A DNA stretch of 64,000 nt from NCBI RefSeq assembly GCF_021298855.1, contig NZ_JAJTHI010000015.1, forward strand, positions 1 to 64,000, given 5' to 3'. The notes below the pieces were generated by a model, which saw only the letters and a program-made list of their open reading frames with translations, did no database searches and was not told the DNA's origin. The DNA is from Gemmatimonas sp. Lineage in GTDB: Bacteria > Gemmatimonadota > Gemmatimonadetes > Gemmatimonadales > Gemmatimonadaceae. Position 1 is the first letter of the stretch, and each line of letters begins with the position of its first letter. The position numbers and the translations under genes are program-made. Below are positions 16,095 through 23,930 of the stretch, piece by piece.

Positions 16095-16787
16095 TTACGT
16101 CGCGATCAGCGGCAACAGCGCACGCAGCTGGTCCACCGTATGCACGGCGCCGGCCGCACGAAGGCGATCGGGGGCCACCAATTCGGCGTAGCCAATGACG
16201 GTCATGCCGGCGGCGTGTGCGCCCTGCACGCCAAGCGGGCTGTCTTCCACCACGATCGTTCGCCCGGGCTCGAATCCCAGCGCCTCGGCCGCGTGCAGGA
16301 ACAGATCGGGCGCCGGCTTGGGGCGCGCCACATCCACGGCGCTGAAGCGACGCCCCTCGAAGCGGGCCAGCAGCTCCGTCGCGCCCAAGGTGGTGCGCAT
16401 CTTCTCGTGTTCGCCGTTGCTGGCCACGCCGTACCCAATGCCCGCGGCATCGAGCGCATCGAGCAGCGCCACGATGCCCTCGACCGGGGTGACCTCGCTG
16501 GCCAGGGCCACCTTCACCTCGTCGTAGAAGCGCGGGAGCAGCGTATCGGGCGGGCGGCGGCCCAGCTGCTCGGTCACGATCTCCAGACAGCGGCCCATAC
16601 TGTTGCCAAGATAGGTGGCGAGCGATTGCTCGGTGGTGGTGGGCAGCCCGATCTCCGTGAGCAGCCCGGCCCACACGCGGCTGGTGATGCGTTCACTGTC
16701 CACGAGCACCCCATCGCAGTCGAAGATGACGCCGTCGTAGCGCTCTCCGCGAAAGCGAAGGGAGGCGCCGCCCGCTGTCGTCGTCAC
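16095..16787 (-). CDS. HAD-superfamily hydrolase, phosphoglycolate phosphatase/beta-phosphoglucomutase type
   Basis: 230 residues. Motif I is IFDCDGVLVDSE (nucleophile and acid Asp), motif II VASNGE, motif III Lys in ARPKPAPD and motif IV VVEDSPLG. An alpha-helical cap follows motif I. The gene overlaps the argH stop by 4 bases, so it is probably translated from the argH transcript. Substrate not identifiable; the cap type fits small sugar phosphates. Confidence 0.88.
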   Translation of the reverse strand: MTTTAGGASLRFRGERYDGVIFDCDGVLVDSERITSRVWAGLLTEIGLPTTTEQSLATYLGNSMGRCLEIVTEQLGRRPPDTLLPRFYDEVKVALASEVTPVEGIVALLDALDAAGIGYGVASNGEHEKMRTTLGATELLARFEGRRFSAVDVARPKPAPDLFLHAAEALGFEPGRTIVVEDSPLGVQGAHAAGMTVIGYAELVAPDRLRAAGAVHTVDQLRALLPLIAT

Positions 16788-18181
16788 AGCGCCGGGGTCG
16801 AGAGCGCCGCGTGCGCCTGGGCGATCTGCGCGCGCACGGCTTCGGGCCCGGTGCCGCCGGCAATGTTGCGCGCGGCGAGTGACGCTTCAGCGCCGAGGGC
16901 ATCGCGTGCATCATCACCGAAGAGCGCGTGTGCCTTGCTGAACGCGTCGACCGGCAGTTCGGTCATCTCGATTCCCGCTTCTTCCGCCTGACGCACGAGC
17001 GACCCGACCGCACCGTGCGCTTCGCGGAAGGTCGCGCCCTTCTTGACCAGATAGTCGGCGAGGTCGGTGGCCATCATGGCGCTGCTCACGGCGGCGCGCA
17101 TGCGCGCGCGCTCGAAGCGCAGCTCACTGATGGCGCCGGCCATGGCCGGCAGCACCAGATGCAGCAGGTCCACCGCGTTGAAGAGTGCCCGCTTGTCGTC
17201 CTGCAGATCCTTGCTGTAGCCGCTGGGGAGGCCCTTGATGGTCCCCACCAGCGACACCAGGTCGCCCAGCACACGGGCGCCACTGCCGCGCGCCAGTTCG
17301 AAGACATCGGGATTGCGCTTCTGCGGCATCATGCTGCTGCCGGTGCTGAAGCCGTCGCCGAACTTCACGAAGCCGAACTCGCTCGACCCGTACACGATGA
17401 GATCTTCGGCAATGCGCGAGCAGTGCACGGCGGTCATGGTGCACACGAAGAGCGTTTCCGCCACGAAGTCGCGGTCGCCGGTGGCATCGATGCTGTTGGG
17501 GGAGATGCTCGCGAACTCGAGTTCGTCGCGCAGCACGTCGCGCGGCACCGGGAAGGCCGAGCCGGCAATGGCGCCGGAGCCGAGCGGCAGCACGGCTGCG
17601 TTGCGCAGCGCGTTGGCCAGACGCACGCGGTCGCGCTCGAGGGGCCAGAAGTGCGACAGCAGCCAGTGCGCGCCGCTCACCGGCTGGGCGCGTTGCAGGT
17701 GGGTGTACGCCGGCAGGATGGCATCGGCGATGGACTCGGCCTGCGTGAGCAGCGCCTGTTGCAGCTCGCGAATGGCCGCGTCGAGCTTGCGGCAGGCATC
17801 CATGGTCCAGAGGCGCGACGCCGTGGCCACCTGGTCATTGCGCGACCGGCCGGTGTGCAGCTTGGAGGCCACGGTCCCCGCCTCTTCATGCAGCAGGCGG
17901 TCGATCATGGTGTGGATGTCCTCATCGGTCCCAATGGGCGGTGCGCCGTCGGCAATGCGCATGGCCACGCGATCGAGACCGGCCCGGAGCTGCTCGGCTT
18001 CCTCGGCCGTGAAGACGCCCGCCTTGCTCAGGGCCAACGCCCACGCCTTGGAGAGACGGATGTCGTGCGGCCAGAGGCGGAAGTCGGTGCCGATGGACCG
18101 ATTGATGGCGTCGAGCAGCGGCGACGGGCCGCCGGCAAAGCGACCGCCCCACAGCTTGTGCGTACCGGTGTCGTTGGACAT
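16784..18181 (-). CDS. argH: Argininosuccinate lyase ArgH
   Basis: 465 residues, the usual length. Last step of arginine synthesis, splitting argininosuccinate into arginine and fumarate. The superfamily signature is readable as GSSMMPQKRNPD with the catalytic Ser, and HTGRSRNDQVAT is the N-terminal substrate-binding motif. It lies convergent in function with argR/argC/argB/argD nearby but on the minus strand, separated from argR by about 210 bases holding hairpins. Confidence 0.97.
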   Translation of the reverse strand: MSNDTGTHKLWGGRFAGGPSPLLDAINRSIGTDFRLWPHDIRLSKAWALALSKAGVFTAEEAEQLRAGLDRVAMRIADGAPPIGTDEDIHTMIDRLLHEEAGTVASKLHTGRSRNDQVATASRLWTMDACRKLDAAIRELQQALLTQAESIADAILPAYTHLQRAQPVSGAHWLLSHFWPLERDRVRLANALRNAAVLPLGSGAIAGSAFPVPRDVLRDELEFASISPNSIDATGDRDFVAETLFVCTMTAVHCSRIAEDLIVYGSSEFGFVKFGDGFSTGSSMMPQKRNPDVFELARGSGARVLGDLVSLVGTIKGLPSGYSKDLQDDKRALFNAVDLLHLVLPAMAGAISELRFERARMRAAVSSAMMATDLADYLVKKGATFREAHGAVGSLVRQAEEAGIEMTELPVDAFSKAHALFGDDARDALGAEASLAARNIAGGTGPEAVRAQIAQAHAALSTPAL

Positions 18182-18290
18182 CAGAATTTCGATGAGGGAG
18201 AGATCAGAACAACTGATCAGGTTTGGGTGGCTCGTTCAAGTATCCGGAGGGCGGCTGGCATCTCGTGAGCCGCGGCAGTGCCGGGTGGTG

Positions 18291-18322
18291 GGTTGCGGGT
18301 TTCCGGTGTTGAACCCGCAACC
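18291..18322. repeat. Perfect 11-bp stem-loop between argR and argH
   Basis: GGTTGCGGGTT (18291-18301) and AACCCGCAACC (18312-18322) pair perfectly around a 10-nt loop. An alternative stem, GTTTCCGG with CCGGAAAC, overlaps it (18299-18327). It lies downstream of argR and upstream of argH, so it could attenuate read-through. Confidence 0.6.
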
Positions 18323-18395
18323 GGAAACTCGATACCCGAAACTCCCCGTCGCACACGGGATCCTACGCAGCGATCTTGCCCCGGCAAAAAGCCTG

Positions 18396-18866
18396 TTACC
18401 GGATGTACGCCCCGAGTTTCCGCAGCACTCGCTCCCTCCCCTCGGTGCTGCGGCAGATGATGAGCACCGTGTCGTCGCCGGCGATCGTCCCGGCCACGTC
18501 GGGCCACTCCAGCTGGTCAAGCGCTTCGGCCACGGGCTGCGCGCCGCTCTTCATGGTGCGCGCCACCACCAGCACCTGCACCCCCTCGACACCGGTGAGC
18601 AGTTCGGGGAGCATGCGTTCGAGGCGGGCGAGGGCTTCGGCCTTGGCGCCACTGCCGTTGCCGCTTTCGGGGAAGGCGTAGCGCGCACGCCCCTGACTGT
18701 CGGGGATGCGGGCGAGGCGCAGCTCGCGCAGATCGCGGGAGAGCGTGGACTGCGTGACATCCCAGCCGCGCCGCCGCAATTGCCGGCGCAGCTCCTCCTG
18801 ACTGGCCACGGCATGGGCCGTGATGATGTCGCGGATGACCGCGTGGCGGTCGTGTTTGTCGCTCAC
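18396..18866 (-). CDS. argR: Arginine repressor ArgR
   Basis: 156 residues from GTG 18866, exactly the E. coli length; the longer reading upstream adds unrelated sequence. The N-terminal winged helix contains TQSTLSRDLREL, and the C-terminal hexamerisation and arginine-binding domain contains GTIAGDDTVLIIC. With arginine bound it represses arginine synthesis genes. An ARG-box-like palindrome lies in the divergent argR-argC intergenic region, which suggests self-control and control of argCBD. Confidence 0.95.
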   Translation of the reverse strand: MSDKHDRHAVIRDIITAHAVASQEELRRQLRRRGWDVTQSTLSRDLRELRLARIPDSQGRARYAFPESGNGSGAKAEALARLERMLPELLTGVEGVQVLVVARTMKSGAQPVAEALDQLEWPDVAGTIAGDDTVLIICRSTEGRERVLRKLGAYIR

Positions 18867-18972
18867 TTGCAAAGCTCGTTCGGGAGGCGCGGAGAAGGGG
18901 AGGTGCGGGGACTGCCTCCGGGCTGCTCCAGTGGTAACCGGAGACACCGGCGGCCGATTGACAGCGCCGGCC

Positions 18973-19000
18973 TGCAAAATTATGCATTAACACTGCATAA
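18973..19000. promoter_or_regulatory. ARG-box-like operator between argR and argC
   Basis: TGCAAAATTATGCA (18973-18986) is an AT-centred palindrome of ARG-box type. Its right half also forms a second palindrome, TTATGCA-N7-TGCATAA (18980-18986 and 18994-19000). Two overlapping half-site pairs fit binding of an ArgR hexamer. It is a sharply AT-rich patch in GC-rich DNA, 40-65 bases before argC. Confidence 0.7.
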
Positions 19001-19039
19001 AACGCCGCATCGAATCAACCGTCTTCCGTTTCGCCTTTC

Positions 19040-20059
19040 GTGCCCGAGTCTTCCGCTCTTCCGACCTATCGCGTGGGTGTGCTGGGCGCGTCCGGTTACT
19101 CCGGGCGTGAGCTGTGCGCGCTGGTGCTGGGGCATCCGCAGCTGGCGTTGGCCTTTGCCACGGCCAACAGCCAGCGCGGGACCACCTTGCGCGTGCGTGC
19201 CAACGGCCGCGTGCACGAGGTGCCGCTGGTGGCCCCGGAGGCCGCCGATCTGGCGGGTGTGGATCTCGTTTTCGCGGCGCTGCCGCATGGCGCGAGTGCG
19301 GAGTGGATCGCCAAGGTGATCGCGGCCGGCGCCAAGGTGGTGGACCTGTCGAGCGACCTGCGCCCGGGGCACGGCGGCGCCGCTCACGATCTGCCTGCCG
19401 GGGTGCCGCACGATGCCCCGTATGGCATGCCGGAGCTGTTCCGGGCCGATGTACAGGGGGCGCGCGTGGTGGCCAACCCCGGCTGCTATGCCACGAGCAT
19501 TCTTGTGGCGCTCGCGCCGCTGGCCAAGGCGGGGCTCATCGCCCCCGGCGGCACGGTGAGCATTGCGAGCGCGAGTGGCGTGAGCGGCGCCGGGGCGAGC
19601 CCCAAGCTCGAGCTGCTCTTCGCCGAAGTCACCGAAGACTTCCGCGCGTACGGTGTGGGAAACGCGCACCGGCACCTCTTCGAGATGCGCGCCACCATGC
19701 AGCGTCTGGGCGCCGACTGCGACCTGCTGTTCACGCCGCACCTGCTGCCGGTGGATCGCGGCATCCTCAGCACCATCACCGTGCCGCTGTCGCGGCCGCT
19801 GGCCGACGCTCTGGAGCCGTATCGCAGCGCCTATGCCAACGAGCCGTTCGTGGAGCTCACCACGGGGCTGCCGAGCCTCGCCGATGTGCAGCACCGCAAT
19901 GTGGTGCGCATCGGGGCGGTGCTGCCCACCGGCCTGCGACAGCCTTCGCTGCTGGTGTTCAGCGCCATCGACAATCTGGTGAAGGGGGCGGCGGGGCAGG
20001 CGGTGCAGAACGCGAACCTCATGCTCGGCCTGGACGAGCGGCTTGGGCTCCAGATGTAG
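19040..20059 (+). CDS. argC: N-acetyl-gamma-glutamyl-phosphate reductase ArgC
   Basis: 339 residues with a GTG start at 19040. NADPH-dependent reduction of N-acetylglutamyl phosphate. GASGYSGRELCALV is the Rossmann loop, NPGCYATS holds the catalytic Cys, and a His follows in the GNAHRHLFE region. First gene of argC-argB-argD; unusually, a 244-bp palindromic element separates it from argB. Confidence 0.97.
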   Translation: MPESSALPTYRVGVLGASGYSGRELCALVLGHPQLALAFATANSQRGTTLRVRANGRVHEVPLVAPEAADLAGVDLVFAALPHGASAEWIAKVIAAGAKVVDLSSDLRPGHGGAAHDLPAGVPHDAPYGMPELFRADVQGARVVANPGCYATSILVALAPLAKAGLIAPGGTVSIASASGVSGAGASPKLELLFAEVTEDFRAYGVGNAHRHLFEMRATMQRLGADCDLLFTPHLLPVDRGILSTITVPLSRPLADALEPYRSAYANEPFVELTTGLPSLADVQHRNVVRIGAVLPTGLRQPSLLVFSAIDNLVKGAAGQAVQNANLMLGLDERLGLQM

Positions 20060-20073
20060 TGCGGGCGACAAGC

Positions 20074-20317
20074 AGCAGACGGCAGACGGCAGGAACTACA
20101 GCACGCAGAACGGCAGGAAATCGGTAGAACGTTCGGGCGCGGCCGCTTCGCGGCGCACCCGATAGCCTGTCGGGGTCGTGGTTGTGGTCTCGGCCCCGGC
20201 CGTTCACCCCGACCTGCCGTGTGCTGCAATCGAAGCCGCGCGCAGCGCCGGCTTCGCCAGGTTCCTCCGCATTCCTCCCGTTCTGCTCACTGTAGTTCCT
20301 GCCGTCTGCCGTCTGCT
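20074..20317. repeat. Palindromic intergenic element, B family copy 1
   Basis: The outer arms 20074-20101 and 20290-20317 are perfect 28-bp inverted repeats built on the word CAGACGG, and pairing continues imperfectly inwards (GCAGAACGG next to both arms). Inside are further hairpins: CGGGCGC..GCACCCG (about 20133-20161), GTCGGGGT..ACCCCGAC (about 20169-20213) and CGAAGCCG..CGGCTTCG (about 20230-20256). It fills the argC-argB gap. No reading frame of its own is convincing. Confidence 0.85.
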
Positions 20318-20362
20318 TGCAGTCGCACACACCACACTCAGCCTCCACACCCGTACTCGTCC

Positions 20363-21148
20363 ATGATCTGCATAAAGCTCGGCGGCCGCACCCAGAACGA
20401 CCCACGGCTTCCGCCGGCGATCGCCGCCCTCTGGCAGGCGACCGCCGGCGAGGTGGTGGTCGTGCATGGTGGTGGCGATCAGATCAGCGCGCTGCAGCGG
20501 CTGCGCGGGGAGGAGCCGGTGTTCATTGGCGGGCGCCGCGTCACCACCGACACGGCGCTCGAGCTGGTGCGCATGGTGCTGAGCGGGCTCGCCAACAAGC
20601 AGATGGTGAGCGCGCTGGTGGCGGCGGGGGCGCCGGCAGTGGGGATCAGTGGCGAAGACGCAGCGCTGCTGCGCGCCACCCCCATCGATCCGGCGCAGTT
20701 CGGCCACAGCGGCACGCCGGCGCAGGTGAACCCGGGTGTGGTGCACGCGCTGCTGCGCGCGGGATACCTGCCGGTCATCTCGCCGGTGGCCGCGCGCGAG
20801 CACGCGGGCGAGGCGGGGGCGTACAACGTGAATGGTGACGATGCAGCGGCCGCCATCGCGGCGGCCATTGGGGCCACCGAACTGTTCCTGATGGCCGATG
20901 TACCGGGCGTCCTCGATGGCGACCAGCAGCGCCTCGCTACGCTCACGCTCGACGAGGCCCGCGCGCTGGTGGCCAGTGGCGTGGCGGGTGGCGGCATGGC
21001 CGCCAAGCTGGACGCCTGCGCCATGGCGCTGGCAGGTGGAGTGACCCGGGTGCGGATTGGGGATCTCGCCGCACTCACCGTCCCCCAGGCGGGGACCGCG
21101 ATCGTGGCGCGCGAGGACGCCACGGATTCTTCCAGGCAGCTGCCATGA
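20363..21148 (+). CDS. argB: Acetylglutamate kinase ArgB
   Basis: 261 residues from ATG 20363, placing the family start motif at IKLGG. The ATP-phosphate loop is VVVHGGG, and the later NVNGDDAAAAIA and MAAKLDAC are amino acid kinase landmarks. Phosphorylates N-acetyl-L-glutamate. It lacks the extended N-terminal helix of arginine-inhibited ArgB, so feedback inhibition may be absent. The 3' end overlaps argD (ATGA). Confidence 0.95.
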   Translation: MICIKLGGRTQNDPRLPPAIAALWQATAGEVVVVHGGGDQISALQRLRGEEPVFIGGRRVTTDTALELVRMVLSGLANKQMVSALVAAGAPAVGISGEDAALLRATPIDPAQFGHSGTPAQVNPGVVHALLRAGYLPVISPVAAREHAGEAGAYNVNGDDAAAAIAAAIGATELFLMADVPGVLDGDQQRLATLTLDEARALVASGVAGGGMAAKLDACAMALAGGVTRVRIGDLAALTVPQAGTAIVAREDATDSSRQLP

Positions 21149-22365
21149 CTTCGACGATGCTTCCGCCCGTGGCTCCGGCGCCAACGCCGGCCGCCCCCGC
21201 TCCGCTGCCCGCCATTCTGGGCACGTACAAGCGACAGGCGCCGCTCTTCGTGCGAGGTGAGGGCGTCTACATGATCGACGAGACGGGGAAGCGCTACCTC
21301 GATTTCGTCGCCGGCATTGCCGTGACGTCACTCGGCCACAACGACGCCGGCGTCAACGCGGCCGTGCAGGAGGCGCTCGCGGCGGGCCTCATCCACACCT
21401 CCAACCTGTATCGCACCGCGCCGGGTGAAGCGCTGGCGCAGTGGCTGGTGGAGCACTCGTTCGCGAGCAGCGTCTTCTTCGCCAACTCGGGGGCCGAGGC
21501 CAACGAAGGGGCGTTCAAGTTCGCGCGGCGCTGGGCCCGCAGCACCGAGCATCCGTCGAAGCACGAAATCATCGCCGTGCGCGGCTCCTTCCATGGTCGC
21601 ATGCCCGGCACGCTCGCGGCCACCGATCGCCCGGCGTACCGTCTGCCGTTCCGCCCGCTCATGGGGGGCGTGTCCATCGTGGAGCGCGACCTCGACGAGC
21701 TGCGCGCCGTGCTCGACCCGGAGACGGCGGCGGCGGTGATCGTGGAGCCCATTCAGGGCGAGGGCGGAGTGCGGGTGGTGGAGCCGGCATTCCTGCGCGG
21801 ACTGCGCGAGCTCACGCGGGAGCGCAACGTGCTGCTCATCCTCGACGAGATTCAGTGCGGCCTGGGCCGTACCGGGTCGTTCTTCGCGTACGAGCAGCTG
21901 GGCATCGAACCCGACATGCTCACCATCGCCAAGCCGCTCGCCAACGGACTGCCCATCGGGGCCATCCTCGTGAATGAGCAGGTGGCGCGCGTGATGCAGC
22001 CGGGGGACCACGGCACCACCTTCGGCGGCGGGCCGCTGCTCGCCAATGTGGCCCACCATGTGGTGCAGCGGTTGTCCGACCCGGCGCTGCTGCAGCACGT
22101 CCGCGAGACGGGGGCCTGGTTCGGCGCGCAGCTGCAGGCGATTGCCGATCGCACCGGCGCCGTGCGCGCCATTCGCGGCAAGGGGCTCATGTGGGGCATG
22201 GATGTGCACGAGCCGGCTGCGGCCATCATTGCCCGGGCCTTCGACCGGGGGCTGCTCATGGTGAGCGCCGGCGAGCACACGCTGCGCTTCCTGCCGCCGC
22301 TGGTGATCACGCAGGCGGAGCTGGCGGCAGGGTTGGAGATGCTGGAAGCGTCGATCAAGGGGTGA
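21145..22365 (+). CDS. argD: Acetylornithine aminotransferase ArgD
   Basis: 406 residues, class III PLP transaminase. An N-terminal Ala/Pro-rich extension of about 20 residues precedes the fold. FANSGAEANEGAFK is the phosphate-binding region, LILDEIQCGLGRTG holds the PLP Asp, and TIAKPLANGLPIGA holds the Schiff-base Lys. Starts inside the argB stop, so translation is coupled. The pathway then needs argE/argJ and argF/argG, which are not in this window. Confidence 0.95.
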   Translation: MTSTMLPPVAPAPTPAAPAPLPAILGTYKRQAPLFVRGEGVYMIDETGKRYLDFVAGIAVTSLGHNDAGVNAAVQEALAAGLIHTSNLYRTAPGEALAQWLVEHSFASSVFFANSGAEANEGAFKFARRWARSTEHPSKHEIIAVRGSFHGRMPGTLAATDRPAYRLPFRPLMGGVSIVERDLDELRAVLDPETAAAVIVEPIQGEGGVRVVEPAFLRGLRELTRERNVLLILDEIQCGLGRTGSFFAYEQLGIEPDMLTIAKPLANGLPIGAILVNEQVARVMQPGDHGTTFGGGPLLANVAHHVVQRLSDPALLQHVRETGAWFGAQLQAIADRTGAVRAIRGKGLMWGMDVHEPAAAIIARAFDRGLLMVSAGEHTLRFLPPLVITQAELAAGLEMLEASIKG

Positions 22366-22415
22366 CAGCCCTGTCGTCGGTGTGCCGTGGGGTTGGCTGG
22401 CTCCGTTGAACAGCA

Positions 22416-22604
22416 GACGGCAGACGGCAGGAACCACAGCACGCAGACGGCAGGACTGTCGTAGAACAACACGGGCGCGGCTGCTTCGCAGCGCGCCCGA
22501 TGTCCTTTGTCGGTGCAAATCGGGAGCCGCGCGCAGCGCAGGCTCCCGAGTCGTTCGTCCGCATTCCTGCTGTCTGCGTCCTGTGGTTCCTGCCGTCTGC
22601 CGTC
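22416..22604. repeat. Palindromic intergenic element, B family copy 2
   Basis: Arms 22416-22455 and 22565-22604 are 40-bp inverted repeats with two mismatches, clearly homologous to the other two copies. Inner hairpins: CGGGCGCGGCTGC-TTC-GCAGCGCGCCCG (about 22472-22500) and CGGGAGCC..GGCTCCCG (about 22531-22558). It fills the gap between argD and the PaiB-like gene. Confidence 0.85.
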
Positions 22605-22641
22605 AGCTGGAAGTCCCACACACTGAACCCGCCCCGCACCG

Positions 22642-23289
22642 ATGTACATTCCCGCCCCCTTTCGCGAGTCCGACCGCGCCACGCTGTACGACTTCATGGT
22701 GGCCCATCCGCTGGCGGTGCTGGTCACGGCGGCCGGTCCGGTCGACGCCCCCTATGCAACGCACCTGCCGCTGCATCTCGATCGCGAGGGGGGCAGGCTC
22801 CAGGGGCACGTGGCCCGCGCGAATCCGCATGTGCAGTGGTTGCCGGCAGCCGGCGCCTCCGTGCCCGGACTGGTCGTGTTCTCCGGGGTGGACCACTACG
22901 TCACGCCCACGTGGTACGCGAGCAAGCAGGAATCGGGGCGGGTGGTGCCCACCTGGAACTACATCGCGGTGCATGTGCAGGGTGCGGTCACCAGGCACGA
23001 CGATGTCGCGTGGCTGGAGGCGCACCTGGCGCAGCTGACCGACGTGCATGAGGCTACGCAGGCGCATCCGTGGGCCATGCACGATGCACCGCGCGAGTAT
23101 CTGGATGCACAGATGCGCGGCATCGTGGGGGTCTCCGTGCGCATCGATGCGCTGGAGGGGAAGTACAAGATGAGTCAGAATCGCCCGGATGCCGACATCA
23201 ACGGGGTCGTACAGGGGTTGGCGCGACTCGCCACGCCTGCGGCGGTGGCCACCGCCGCGGAAATGGCGCGACGCAAACCGGCACGCTGA
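22642..23289 (+). CDS. PaiB-family FMN-binding protein
   Basis: 215 residues of the FMN-binding split-barrel type called negative transcriptional regulator (PaiB). MYIPAPFRESD is the family N terminus, and VPTWNYIAVHVQG and GKYKMSQNRP are conserved blocks. B. subtilis PaiB affects protease synthesis, but DNA binding is poorly established for the family, so a flavin reductase-like role is equally possible. It sits alone between two palindromic elements. Confidence 0.85.
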   Translation: MYIPAPFRESDRATLYDFMVAHPLAVLVTAAGPVDAPYATHLPLHLDREGGRLQGHVARANPHVQWLPAAGASVPGLVVFSGVDHYVTPTWYASKQESGRVVPTWNYIAVHVQGAVTRHDDVAWLEAHLAQLTDVHEATQAHPWAMHDAPREYLDAQMRGIVGVSVRIDALEGKYKMSQNRPDADINGVVQGLARLATPAAVATAAEMARRKPAR

Positions 23290-23627
23290 CCGCGCTGGCT
23301 TCTCGCGATGGCGCGTCAGTCCGTGTGATCCGCGGTGCTGCTTCGTGCCCGCCCGCGCCCGCGATTTTCGACTCCCCTCTGTTGCATTTTGCGTTTCCGC
23401 ACAATATTGACGGCGCCATCACGTGCCTCCGTGATCGGTGCGGCGTCCACGCGGTGCACGCGCGTGATGCAACCGCGAAGTGCACCAGCCTGCGTGGCTG
23501 AATCATCGGTGGGTAGACCCTGTCCTGGCGCGTCGATCCGGCGACGCGCATGAGGCCGGACGGGGCGCCGGTGAGGTGCCGCGTGTGGCGATCGCCAGTA
23601 TGGTGGCGAGATCCCGTGTGCGACCTC
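23290..23627. other. Intergenic stretch without recognisable feature
   Basis: About 340 bases between the PaiB-like stop and palindromic element B3. There is no frame with family resemblance on either strand and no strong hairpin; a less GC-rich patch (about 23355-23415) is the only contrast. I see nothing more in it. Confidence 0.5.
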
Positions 23628-23877
23628 CTGCAGACGGCAGACGGCAGGAACGACAGCACGCAGACCGCAGGAACATGGAAGAGCGGCGCGACTGCTGCGC
23701 AGCGCGCCGATATGGGACTCCCGGACGACGAACGGCGACGTCATTGGGGTACCAAACCCGGCCGATCGATCGCGGGGGAAAGGCAATCGGGGGCGCCGCG
23801 CAGCGGCCGCCCCCGTGTCGTTTGTACCGTATTCCTGCGGTCTGCGTGCTGTCGTTCCTGCCGTCTGCCGTCTGCAG
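23628..23877. repeat. Palindromic intergenic element, B family copy 3
   Basis: Arms 23628-23673 and 23832-23877 are perfect 46-bp inverted repeats. The interior holds CGGCGCG..CGCGCCG (about 23684-23709) and a second hairpin, CGGGGGC..GCCCCCG (about 23788-23815). Same family as the elements near argB and argD, but with its own inner sequence. It lies before the PafA-like gene. Confidence 0.88.
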
Positions 23878-23930
23878 TTCGTTGCACACTCGCGACCCGC
23901 CCCCGCCTGCTCCGGCGCTAGATTTCGCGC

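Noticed and set aside
20074-23877. Insertion sequences suggested by long terminal inverted repeats
   Set aside because: Elements are only 189-250 bp, carry no transposase frame and show no obvious target duplication; non-coding palindromic repeats fit better.
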